In this document: in pieces, positions 8,501-15,039 of the stretch | How the letters are laid out: every line of letters begins with the position of its first letter | Position numbering within the stretch: the first letter of the stretch is position 1 | Source of the DNA: a virus | Reading direction: 5' to 3' (one strand) | IMG/VR virus record: IMGVR_UViG_3300030451_006372 | Span: 1 to 20,259 of that record | Length of the DNA stretch: 20,259 nucleotides | Made by a program: the position numbers and the translations under genes | The notes under the pieces: model-generated | Told to the model about the DNA's origin: nothing | The model's database searches: none | What the model saw: only the letters and a program-made list of their open reading frames with translations

Positions 8501-11362
8501 GTTTCCTTTATGATCGTTTCGACTAAATCTTGGTAGTAAAGTTGTACGAGTATGTGTATTGTTGACGAATGTGCCCACAGTATGTGTTACATTCTCAACA
8601 TCAGTGTTAGAATACTTAAATTCCTTATCATTAACAACAGCACTTACAACAAATGTACCATTATATCCTTTATCATCAAGTGCTGATGAATTGGTGCTAC
8701 TTTGTACGTTTTTAACAACGATTTGATCACCGACATTTACATTATGAGGTTTGTCTGTACGAAGAAGAACAAGATTGAGTGTACTATCAAAACTTGCTTG
8801 TGAAATAAATCTAGTATTACGGTCAAAATCATAATTTGATGCGGTGATTGATGTTTTTGTAAAATCACCATCTGCCAAGACTGTAGTAAAGTTTGAGTCT
8901 TGTAGTACAAATCCGTCTGTTGGATCTCTACCATTTGTAAGTTCTTTTGGTACTACATATCTTAATTTGTAAACCTTCTCATCTAAACTTCTATCATCAT
9001 CCTTTCTTACAATGTAAGATATATCATCAGTTCCAATCGTACCATCATTTATTTTTGCATGTAGAGTATTACCTGCAGTGAGTGTGTGAACAAACCATCT
9101 ACTCCTTGCTGCATCATATTGAATTGGATGTCCTGCTTCACCAGGTTTTTTATCAGATACACGACTTATTATTGAAAATTTATCGGTAGGATTAGCAATC
9201 GTGTTTAAAAATACGGGGTCAGCAAGTTCAGCATTAGTTTTTGACGATGCAATACGAATTTCTGTTGCAGAAAGGTCAGAGTCTCCTGCACTTGTGATTG
9301 CAAAATAAACTGTATGTGGATCAATATTCTCAGGTAAATCACCATTATCTGCTATTATTCTTATTGACTCACCATTTTGTAATGCGTGAGTACCGACTGT
9401 AAATACATTTTTCTTAGTTGCAGTAGCAGCAGAATGAGTTGCTTCATATGTTTTTTGTGATGTATCGGATGTTCCAGTCGATGCACCGTTTGACATCACA
9501 ACAACTGCTTCATATGTATTACCGTCAGAAGCATCAACAAATATTTTTTCATTTACTTTTGCACCTAACCTAAATCCTTGTACAATATGTGATGGTGGAA
9601 CAGTTAAAGAAGTTTGACCAAATAGATATAATTTTGATGTGCTTGAAGCATTATCCTTGATTAATTGTAGAAATTCAATCTCTTGATCATTCGTTACAAC
9701 TGATCTTGGAGTAATAATAGAAGTTATAAAACCTTTATCATCTTTTGAGAAGGCATCTTTCTTAAATCCTTCAGCAGCAAGTGAGAATGTACCAAAGTTA
9801 GAGTTAGAGTTTGTAATTGATGCATCAGCACCATTAATCATATTAAAATGACTATGGAAACCAATTGCAAATACAGACACAATCTGCACAACAGCATCAT
9901 TAGATACTTTTATGTGACTTGTTCTCCAACCTTTACGATAATTTGCTTCTTGATCTAAATGATATACAAATTCTGGGTTAGTTGATGATGACTCAGATGA
10001 TAAAAGTGCACCAGATTGTTTTGAAAATACAATACCACTATAACTTCTATTTGTTGGATTATATTTAACAAATGCTCGGTCATCTTTTTGAAGTGATACA
10101 GCGGTAAATTGTGCCACCACCATTGATCTAAAACCAGTTGCTTTCTTACCATCAGCATGCATACCTTGCATACCAAAAACTGATCTTAGTGATGTATTGA
10201 ATATGTAAGGCGATGCTCCAGAAACAGTGTCAGTTTCAACTAAAACTTGCCCGTTAGCTGAACTTAATCCACCTGCTTCACCTGCTGGAAGGTTTGGTCT
10301 GACAAATGGTAATGAATATTGAAATCTAGTATCATCTATAACATTCGATACTTTTGTTGAAATATTATAATCCTCAACGTTGATACCACGAATCTTGATT
10401 GGAGTTCCACCAGAAAGATTGTGATTTATATTAGTTGTAACAGTAACGACCTGACCTGGTACACCACCATCACCAGACTCAATCTTAGATATTTTTAATG
10501 GATCAGTAGCGAAAGCTCCAACAATTTCAAATTCAGGTCTTTGAGGTGCAAATCCCTTCGGTGCAGTTGGATACTTTTGAGTTATAGCTCTTCTTGCTGC
10601 AGCTTCATTATATGCATTAGATAATTTACTATAGTAGATATCAAGATCAGTTAGATCACTAAATTGTGGTAATTTAGTTACACCATCAGCATATTCAAAA
10701 CAAGTAAGTTTGTGATGTGAGAAAGATGGTTTTGATTGATTGTTTGTACTAAAATCAACGGGATCTGTGTATACTAATCCTGACTCATCCCCATCAAAGA
10801 AAGTAAACTGCCAGAAATAACAAGCACCAGTTATTCTGAATATTGCTGATTGTAGAACATTGTTATCAGTTGGGTTTGGAACATATAACGGTCTTATTTT
10901 TGTTTTTCTTAAATCTAAACCAACAATAGAAGTACCTCTTGGTACTATCACCCCACCATTAACACTATTAAACTTATAAAGTATATTATCTTCTTGTGTT
11001 AAATCAAAATTAGAATTTAAAGTTAGAGTAAATGTATTTAATGCACCTGTTACAGATCCACTCGGACTGACTGACTTTGCAACTCCACTCTCATCTTTTA
11101 TCGCAAAACCTGGTCTATTATCTACGATGTGGTTGCCTGGAAAAAGTAATATTGTTGTTCTCTCTACCAAATCATTATCATTACCTGCTACATATGAAAA
11201 TCTAGCAGACTCTATCAGTGCTCTCTGAATAGTTTTGAAGGGTTTTGTTAATGAATTACCTTGATTATCAATTGCGTCTGTTGAATCAAGATCATTTGGA
11301 TTTACATAAAGGATACGACCCTCTGTATTCTTTATAAAATTCTCTAACTTATTAAGAGGCAT
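5576..11362 (-). CDS. Giant tail-fibre/tailspike-like protein with C-terminal S74 intramolecular chaperone
   Basis: 1928 residues, the largest gene here. The N-terminus (MPLNKLENFIKNTEGRILYV, then KPFKTIQRALIESARFS near residue 40 and TTILLFPGNHIVDNRPG near 90) resembles the opening of parallel beta-helix, pectate-lyase-like spikes. A long beta-rich body follows, then TGDV/TGNV repeats at about 1688-1706. The C-terminal 101 residues are a Peptidase_S74 intramolecular chaperone. SSDINLKENI at 1828-1837 carries the conserved Ser and Lys of the self-cleavage site. DLGVIAQEVEALGL (1875-1888) and the closing helix (LIQAVKELSAKVSALEGS) are also typical. In this family the domain trimerises the fibre and then cuts itself off, so the mature protein should end near residue 1828. 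It probably forms a host-recognition fibre or spike. Start ATG at 11362; no Shine-Dalgarno sequence is evident. Confidence 0.85.
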   Translation of the reverse strand: MPLNKLENFIKNTEGRILYVNPNDLDSTDAIDNQGNSLTKPFKTIQRALIESARFSYVAGNDNDLVERTTILLFPGNHIVDNRPGFAIKDESGVAKSVSPSGSVTGALNTFTLTLNSNFDLTQEDNILYKFNSVNGGVIVPRGTSIVGLDLRKTKIRPLYVPNPTDNNVLQSAIFRITGACYFWQFTFFDGDESGLVYTDPVDFSTNNQSKPSFSHHKLTCFEYADGVTKLPQFSDLTDLDIYYSKLSNAYNEAAARRAITQKYPTAPKGFAPQRPEFEIVGAFATDPLKISKIESGDGGVPGQVVTVTTNINHNLSGGTPIKIRGINVEDYNISTKVSNVIDDTRFQYSLPFVRPNLPAGEAGGLSSANGQVLVETDTVSGASPYIFNTSLRSVFGMQGMHADGKKATGFRSMVVAQFTAVSLQKDDRAFVKYNPTNRSYSGIVFSKQSGALLSSESSSTNPEFVYHLDQEANYRKGWRTSHIKVSNDAVVQIVSVFAIGFHSHFNMINGADASITNSNSNFGTFSLAAEGFKKDAFSKDDKGFITSIITPRSVVTNDQEIEFLQLIKDNASSTSKLYLFGQTSLTVPPSHIVQGFRLGAKVNEKIFVDASDGNTYEAVVVMSNGASTGTSDTSQKTYEATHSAATATKKNVFTVGTHALQNGESIRIIADNGDLPENIDPHTVYFAITSAGDSDLSATEIRIASSKTNAELADPVFLNTIANPTDKFSIISRVSDKKPGEAGHPIQYDAARSRWFVHTLTAGNTLHAKINDGTIGTDDISYIVRKDDDRSLDEKVYKLRYVVPKELTNGRDPTDGFVLQDSNFTTVLADGDFTKTSITASNYDFDRNTRFISQASFDSTLNLVLLRTDKPHNVNVGDQIVVKNVQSSTNSSALDDKGYNGTFVVSAVVNDKEFKYSNTDVENVTHTVGTFVNNTHTRTTLLPRFSRNDHKGNFFVYRTEIVTPYIEGVQDGIYHLFVLNGNNSMTDSSGQFTDEKYNQNIVNLYPEYDRDNIDANPPEATSFAKRFPLGDVVTNDLKKSITRETTNNFIETFDVSNTVSLATNNNNNAVLTFTEEHGLASLKRHATLNGGSGHTNGTYYNIKLFNNNAVPSVAVWDGATADVTVSGGSVTAVNIVEGGSAYTNGEQLFFDSSPVADGGIAGPPSGNITINTAGISSATGNYVQVTGITTGTDSYHRITAVNNTKQIVVAKTASETILNGQQVIDLGPWVAVGSASFSSLVTTFNTTAAHGLVVGNKFRVLNASDVNLGDFIVSSVPDVDTFTAVTTTALSSPKYILKHGLSDNEAISGKDGENLGVRGLSLFDHETLKLNEVITSSDSSFKVTLPDGTVDALSITNRFPLGSYIEIEGEIMRISSNSLSGSGDEISVIRGALGTISSAHPANSKIKKIKPIPIELRRPSILRASGHTFEYVGYGPGNYSTALPQLQNRSLSEREEFLTQSQETSCGNVVYTGMNDKGDFYIGNTKIASASGQQTTFDIPIPTITGEDPNRLSLVADEVIIKERLLVEGGTSKQILSQFDGPVTFNENVRLANQNKRLDVTGEIKVASTGNIRVHNVTNSTSTTTGSIVTLGGVGIGKSMHIGGDIVGLNTPDIVGFGSITAATFFGDGAGLTNTGAQLSAATSGSERVVLTDKTSGTMTTAKTDPQLTFNFGTNTLISTAFAGALTGDVTGDVTGDLTGNVTGNADTATTAGNLSFGSANQVVFKNGSNNGATSSNLTFDGNTLTVNDGDIIGKKFLKLDGTASNSGDIHTAGGNDGIAVFQNTSNNGKIRIAGKNGGNDVTIASFNVESGQPILRCDGDIVAFNSSDINLKENITAIPNALDKVKSISGYTFTWKSGSNASKNHTALDGAQDLGVIAQEVEALGLTGLTTTRENGIKAVRYEKLIPVLIQAVKELSAKVSALEGS
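5579..5881 (-). other. Peptidase S74 / intramolecular chaperone domain
   Basis: Residues 1828-1928 of the giant fibre. It begins at SSDINLKENI: the Ser at the cut site and K1834 are the family's catalytic pair. DLGVIAQEVE and KAVRYEKLIPVLIQAVKEL are conserved family blocks. Cleavage at 1828/1829 would release about 100 residues. Confidence 0.88.
6245..6301 (-). repeat. 12-bp tandem coding repeat (TGDV/TGNV)
   Basis: Four to five copies of the TG(D/N)V unit, residues 1688-1706 of the giant fibre. They include two neighbouring copies that are almost identical at DNA level, and the unit is shared with 4918-5025. Confidence 0.7.
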
Positions 11363-11411
11363 CTTTTTATACTACAATAAAATGTGATCGATTAGACCAT
11401 GCATACTAGGT

Positions 11412-11720
11412 CTATTTAGCTTGTTCATCCTCCCAATCGATATGAATATCGATGTCGTCTGGTAATTCCTCTGGGTTTTCTAAGTCCACATAGAACAAAC
11501 AAGGATGTAATTCTTCTTCAACAAGATAAGAATAATATTGGTACATATCTGCATCATCAAATGTTCGTGACTCATCCGCTTCCTTTATTAAATCTGCATC
11601 TCTTAGATGTCCGTCAGGTAGTTCATCAAAAGTGAATGGCATACCATTGATAAAGTACATCTTGACTATCATACTACCACCACGAAACCAGCAGCACTTA
11701 GTAGATATCTTATACTTCAT
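11412..11720 (-). CDS. Small acidic protein of unknown function
   Basis: 102 residues starting MKYKISTKCCWFRGG. I do not recognise the family. The N-terminal third has a Cys pair (C9, C10) and a hydrophobic MIVKMYFINGMPF strand region. The rest is strongly acidic and Tyr-rich, ending LPDDIDIHIDWEDEQAK. There is no signal peptide or membrane segment. An internal ATG (residue 17, MIVKMYF) is a possible alternative start. It lies between the sigma70-driven 64-residue gene and the giant fibre. A GATAAATA late-promoter match overlaps the upstream stop codon, so it may be read early, late or both. The acidity would suit a protein that binds a basic partner or mimics DNA, but nothing in the sequence settles this. 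Confidence 0.72.
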   Translation of the reverse strand: MKYKISTKCCWFRGGSMIVKMYFINGMPFTFDELPDGHLRDADLIKEADESRTFDDADMYQYYSYLVEEELHPCLFYVDLENPEELPDDIDIHIDWEDEQAK

Positions 11721-11738
11721 AATAAAATACTGAATGTT

Positions 11739-11933
11739 TTATTTATCAGTGGTCAATGCTAATTCTTTGTAAACAATCATACAAGGTTCAAGCATTTGAT
11801 CACAAACCTCTAGAACTCTCATAAATTCATCAATGTTTTCACACGCTACTATTTTGTGATCACCTTTGTCACTTTTTAATTTGAAGGTTCTAGCACAAAT
11901 GTCTACTTCAACCTCGTAAATGAACTCATCCAT
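11739..11933 (-). CDS. Small protein of unknown function behind a sigma70 promoter
   Basis: 64 residues (MDEFIYEVEVDICARTFKLK at the start), acidic at the N-terminus and ending ELALTTDK. No family is recognised. The alternating pattern of the first 30 residues suggests a beta-hairpin followed by a helix (ENIDEFMRVLEVCDQML, residues 32-48). There are three Cys (C13, C30, C43). The main support that this short frame is real is its position: it is the first frame after a perfect sigma70 promoter at 11978-11951, with about 10 bases of leader. It is followed 18 bases later by the 102-residue acidic gene. It could be an early-expressed host-takeover protein carried inside a late structural operon. 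Confidence 0.6.
   Translation of the reverse strand: MDEFIYEVEVDICARTFKLKSDKGDHKIVACENIDEFMRVLEVCDQMLEPCMIVYKELALTTDK
11740..11747 (-). promoter_or_regulatory. T4-type late promoter candidate (GATAAATA)
   Basis: Minus-strand GATAAATA at 11747-11740 overlaps the last codons and stop of the 64-residue gene (GAT AAA TAA) and lies 19 bases before the ATG at 11720. The match may partly reflect the Asp-Lys-stop coding sequence. Confidence 0.4.
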
Positions 11934-11950
11934 AGAAACATTTTCTTACT

Positions 11951-11978
11951 ATTATAGCATATGTATGAAAAATGTCAA
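11951..11978 (-). promoter_or_regulatory. Perfect sigma70 promoter inside the late gene block
   Basis: On the minus strand: TTGACA at 11978-11973, a 16-base spacer, an extended -10 TGC and TATAAT at 11956-11951. The -35 box overlaps the TGA stop of oxygenase 5 (11977-11975). The expected start is about 11944, ten bases before the ATG at 11933. It shares its design (extended -10, 16-17 spacer) with the divergent pair at 393-442. Confidence 0.82.
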
Positions 11979-12580
11979 TTAGGAGGTTTTCCATAAATCC
12001 AACCATTAACAATATACTTTGGTACTTTTGTAGTATATCCACGATGTACATAAGTCCAAGTTGCTGGAAAAAACAGAATGCTGCCACGTTCAGGTTGAAT
12101 TTTTGTGCCATCAATAAATTCTGTCCATCCACCATCTTTTTCTTCAATCGTATTTAAATACCAAATGTATGTGAAAATTCGTGTCCATCCATTATGCATA
12201 CACCAATCATGATGCCAATGATAATAACCATCTGGTTCGTACTTTTGTATTTTATATCCAGTATCTTTTTTATCATAGTAATGAGCAGGGTGCAATATAT
12301 TTTTATTACAATTTTCTTTTGAAATATTTTCTAAATGCATTTCATATTCATCAAGGGATGTCTCTAATGCTTCAAATAAAACTTTATCCTCTTCTTGCCA
12401 AGCAATATTAGTGGTCACTCCCATATCCATCGTGATTTTGAGTGATGTATCCACTCTAGGGTTATTTTGATCTACCTTTCCTTCAGTTCGATATGGATCA
12501 ACTTCAAATTTTTTAATCATTCCTTTACAGAATAATTCAGATAATGAGTTCTTTTTAACCCATATCAATTCTTTAAACAT
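11975..12580 (-). CDS. 2-oxoglutarate/Fe(II)-dependent oxygenase 5
   Basis: 201 residues with the full triad: H123 and D125 (WHHDW), H179 (TYVHRG), and K188 (PKYIVNGW) as likely 2OG ligand. The core is DGGWTEFIDG (149-158) and GSILFFPATWTYVHRG (166-181). Unlike oxygenases 1, 3 and 4 it has the usual HxD rather than HxE. Its ATG sits on the stop of the collagen-like fibre gene 12580-13899 (TAATG), so ribosomes finishing the fibre probably start this enzyme directly. That close coupling is the best local hint that the fibre could be its substrate. The X-K-G-rich shaft would suit a lysyl hydroxylase, but the sequence does not show which residue, if any, is modified. Confidence 0.86.
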   Translation of the reverse strand: MFKELIWVKKNSLSELFCKGMIKKFEVDPYRTEGKVDQNNPRVDTSLKITMDMGVTTNIAWQEEDKVLFEALETSLDEYEMHLENISKENCNKNILHPAHYYDKKDTGYKIQKYEPDGYYHWHHDWCMHNGWTRIFTYIWYLNTIEEKDGGWTEFIDGTKIQPERGSILFFPATWTYVHRGYTTKVPKYIVNGWIYGKPPN

Positions 12581-13899
12581 TATGTTTTAATTATAAATGT
12601 CAATGCGTAGTATCGGGGTCTATTCTCAATTGATTGTCCACTACCCTCACTATCTATCGATACATTTGTTGAAACATTACCAGATAATGTAATTCCTGTT
12701 GTAGCATCCTCAATAGCATTATTTGATGAACCTGAGTTTCCACTTCCTGTAAGATATTGACCACTATCATCATCAGTTCCATGACCTCTTGATGTATGTC
12801 TATGTCCAGGATCATTTATACTTAAACCAGATGTATTTGATGTTGCACTTGCATCGTGACTGTGAGAGGGCATTTGTGCAGTTGTTAAACTCACACTATC
12901 TGAACCACCAGTGTTGCCTTGACTATAATCATCACCAGCAGCAACAATAAATCTATTTCTTAAATCAGGAACATTTGATCCAACTACAGATTGTAATGCA
13001 GATGTAGACGCTGATGCACCATTGCATAGTTGCCAACCTGTGGGTGCATTACTACTTCCATACATTGCAATCGTACCAACAGGAATACCAACAGCTCCTG
13101 TGCTACCAGTTTCTCCCTTTTGACCTTTATCATTTAATTCACCTTTCTGACCTTTTGCTCCAACACCAACTTCTCCTTTTTGACCCTTTTCACCCTTTTG
13201 ACCTTTAGAACCAGCACCACCAGATACTCCAACTTCTCCTTTTTGACCCTTTTCACCAACTTCACCTTTTTGACCTTTTTGACCCTTTTCACCTTTTTCT
13301 CCTTTTTGACCTTTCTCTCCTTTTTGACCTTTCTCTCCTTTTTCCCCTTTTTGACCTTTATCACCCTTTTCCCCTTTCAAGGCAGCAGCTGAAGTGACAG
13401 AAACCCATTGAGCACTATTGCCATCATTATAATATACATGTAAATCTGAGTCGTCACTATCCCACCACATATCTCCTTGAACTGGAGTGGGTGATGTTGG
13501 TGGACTTATACCAATACTAACAGAAGATCCTGCTCCTTTATCACCTTTTGAACCAACACCAGTATCACCTTTTGAACCTTTCTGTCCTTCATCTCCTTTT
13601 GTGCCTATTTCACCCTTTTGACCTTTATCACCTGCAGCACCATCATTACCTTGTGCACCTGCGTCTCCTTTCTGACCTTTATTTCCCTGTGCTTCAACAT
13701 CACCTTTTTGTCCTTTTTCACCTTTTTGACCTGTTGACCCAGTTAATCCAACTTCTCCTTTCTGTCCTTTTGATCCAGGTTCTCCCTTTGCACCAGGATC
13801 TGGGATACGTGCCCACGCATATCCATTGTACCTCCAAGAGGCACCTCCATCAGAATGCACGTCACCACTACTAGGACTATTAGGAAAATTTACTGCCAT
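12580..13899 (-). CDS. Collagen-like tail fibre with tail-collar C-terminus (fibre D)
   Basis: 439 residues. Residues 1-32 are an anchor shared with two other fibres here (FPNSPxxxD..., then YNGYAW). Gly-X-Y collagen-like repeats fill 36-124 and 175-270, mostly GQK, GEK and GDK with only one proline. Between them lies a compact module (GDMWWDSDDSDLHVYYNDG, 142-160) that also occurs in the 643-residue fibre. The C-terminus from about 271 is a phage tail-collar type domain: IPVGTIAMYG, APTGWQLCNG, PDLRNRFIVAAG, HSH at 346-348, HRH at 366-368, and ENRPRYYALTFIIKT at the end. HxH motifs bind metal in T4 gp12 and gp37 tips. Probably a trimeric host-binding fibre. It follows the APC chaperone gene by one base and overlaps oxygenase 5. 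Confidence 0.88.
   Translation of the reverse strand: MAVNFPNSPSSGDVHSDGGASWRYNGYAWARIPDPGAKGEPGSKGQKGEVGLTGSTGQKGEKGQKGDVEAQGNKGQKGDAGAQGNDGAAGDKGQKGEIGTKGDEGQKGSKGDTGVGSKGDKGAGSSVSIGISPPTSPTPVQGDMWWDSDDSDLHVYYNDGNSAQWVSVTSAAALKGEKGDKGQKGEKGEKGQKGEKGQKGEKGEKGQKGQKGEVGEKGQKGEVGVSGGAGSKGQKGEKGQKGEVGVGAKGQKGELNDKGQKGETGSTGAVGIPVGTIAMYGSSNAPTGWQLCNGASASTSALQSVVGSNVPDLRNRFIVAAGDDYSQGNTGGSDSVSLTTAQMPSHSHDASATSNTSGLSINDPGHRHTSRGHGTDDDSGQYLTGSGNSGSSNNAIEDATTGITLSGNVSTNVSIDSEGSGQSIENRPRYYALTFIIKT
13090..13794 (-). repeat. Collagen-like Gly-X-Y coding repeats of fibre D
   Basis: Two blocks of 9-bp-period coding repeat, 13528-13794 and 13090-13377, separated by the WWDSD module. On the plus strand this reads as CCTTTTTGA-like units. 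Copies vary at synonymous sites. Confidence 0.88.
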
Positions 13900-13900
13900 A

Positions 13901-14131
13901 TTAAGATGGTTTAGTAGGCCAAGTTGGATTTTCGGGATTAGATTCAGTTGCAGGTAAATCTCTTAATGACTGACGATACGTTTTCCACTCAGTTTTTTTC
14001 GAGTCTGTCAAAGGAGAGTCAGTAAATTGTGTCCAGTCACTTTCTCTCAACAAAGTATCTCTCATATGTCGGAGAGCACCAATATAATCTGTCCCAAAAT
14101 TTTCTTTTACTAATGAGTATTCTAATTCCAT
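13901..14131 (-). CDS. Tail assembly chaperone, Phage_tail_APC-like
   Basis: 76 residues. RDTLLRESDWTQFTDSPL (24-41) followed by KTEWKTYRQSLRDLP (46-60) and PTWPTKPS at the end is the signature of small Phage_tail_APC (PF16778-type) proteins: SDWTQ, YRQ-LRDLP, then a WP-rich tail. These are usually found beside tail-fibre genes and are thought to help fibre or tail assembly without being part of the virion. It lies between oxygenase 4 and fibre D. Its stop is one base from the fibre ATG. A perfect TATAAATA late motif precedes it, so chaperone, fibre D and oxygenase 5 probably form one late transcript. The chaperone role is inferred from the family. Confidence 0.82.
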   Translation of the reverse strand: MELEYSLVKENFGTDYIGALRHMRDTLLRESDWTQFTDSPLTDSKKTEWKTYRQSLRDLPATESNPENPTWPTKPS

Positions 14132-14149
14132 TTACATATTATTTCTAGA

Positions 14150-14157
14150 TATTTATA
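14150..14157 (-). promoter_or_regulatory. T4-type late promoter (TATAAATA)
   Basis: Perfect minus-strand TATAAATA at 14157-14150, immediately after the oxygenase 4 stop and 18 bases before the ATG at 14131. It is the best late-promoter match in the window and would drive the chaperone, fibre D and oxygenase 5. Confidence 0.65.
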
Positions 14158-14748
14158 CTATAGTAGGGTAGTTGGAGCACCCATATCATTACTAGCAAGC
14201 CAACCAGTAGCGATATATTTTGCCTCATATGGTGGATTTCCTCTGTGCAAATGTGTGAAAGATCCAGGAAAAATTAATATTCTACCTGCTTTTGGATTAA
14301 CTTTTCTTTTTTGATATAAAAATTCCGTCTCACCACTATCATTTATATCATTAAAGTACACAGACCACACTAAAGTTCTATTAGCACAAGCGATATTGTT
14401 TGACTCTGAATGCCAGTCGTGATACCCCTCTGTTGGAATTGTTTTTTGCAATAAACAAGTAGTGCTATGATAATTAAAATTTTTTAAAAACGGATACCAT
14501 TCAAGATACTCTTCTAAACAAATCCTTACTGCACACATAATATGAGCAGCAATATTTGGATTAAACGCTGCTATGTCTAACTGAGCATCTTTAACACTTG
14601 TATTGCTTCTTGGAATAATTTGAGTTGATTCATCAAGAGTTTTTTTGATAAAATCACAAAAATCATCTTCAATGACATTATCCCATACTCCGATAAAGTC
14701 TTCGTTCAAGAAAACTTCTGGTGTATTGATTTTTTGATTAAAGTTCAC
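14158..14748 (-). CDS. 2-oxoglutarate/Fe(II)-dependent oxygenase 4 (GTG start)
   Basis: 196 residues. The start is GTG at 14748, supported by AAGGAGAT placed just upstream, the clearest Shine-Dalgarno sequence in the window; no ATG gives a complete domain. Likely ligands are H113 and E115 (WHSE), H168 (THLHRG), with K177 (AKYIATGW) for 2-oxoglutarate. SGETEFLYQ (138-146) and LHRGNPP (167-173) closely match oxygenase 1. The gene overlaps the upstream four-Cys gene by 11 bases and precedes the APC chaperone, so it is embedded in the fibre operon. The HxE ligand set is shared with oxygenases 1 and 3. The substrate is unknown; collagen-like fibre lysines are a candidate because of location. Confidence 0.86.
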   Translation of the reverse strand: MNFNQKINTPEVFLNEDFIGVWDNVIEDDFCDFIKKTLDESTQIIPRSNTSVKDAQLDIAAFNPNIAAHIMCAVRICLEEYLEWYPFLKNFNYHSTTCLLQKTIPTEGYHDWHSESNNIACANRTLVWSVYFNDINDSGETEFLYQKRKVNPKAGRILIFPGSFTHLHRGNPPYEAKYIATGWLASNDMGAPTTLL

Positions 14749-15037
14749 GATCTCCTTCCAATTGATTCATTGGGTCATTAACTGGTTTCATACTGATTGT
14801 TTGTGATATTCTACTTATAGTTTCATTTCTGAATGACTCTACAGCAGCACCCGTTTGTCTTTGTTGTTGTGAATTTTCGATTAACAACGTTGGTATCCAA
14901 GTAACTGCACATCCCCATTCATCAATTGGTTCACCAGTTTGAGGATGAGTTCCTCTAATCTGAGTAAACCAAGAGCATTTTAATCCTAGACAATCCTCAC
15001 CTATTAGTGGGCAAAATTTCCCCTGTTCAAGTTTCAT
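14738..15037 (-). CDS. Conserved small phage protein with four cysteines
   Basis: 99 residues: FCPLIGEDCLGLKCSWF, then DEWGCAVTWIPTLLIEN, then GAAVESFRNE. C9, C16, C21 and C43 could bind a metal such as zinc or an iron-sulphur cluster. I recognise the CPLI-C-KC / WGCA / LLIEN-QQ / AAVESFRNE pattern as one that recurs in small uncharacterised phage proteins, but I know no function. Residues 50-99 look helical and end in a polar tail. It starts two bases after the stop of collagen-like fibre C and overlaps oxygenase 4, whose GTG and Shine-Dalgarno sequence lie inside its last codons. The tight packing suggests a role in fibre expression, folding or modification, which is inference. Confidence 0.78.
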   Translation of the reverse strand: MKLEQGKFCPLIGEDCLGLKCSWFTQIRGTHPQTGEPIDEWGCAVTWIPTLLIENSQQQRQTGAAVESFRNETISRISQTISMKPVNDPMNQLEGDREL

Positions 15038-15039
15038 AA

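Noticed and set aside
11393-11414. Inverted repeat TAGACC / GGTCTA at the end of the 102-residue gene as a terminator
   Set aside because: Only a 6-bp stem with a 10-base loop and no U-tract follows on the minus strand; it is too weak to call.
11926-12157. Extra frames on both strands across the end of oxygenase 5
   Set aside because: They overlap a gene with a complete catalytic triad and show no motif of their own.
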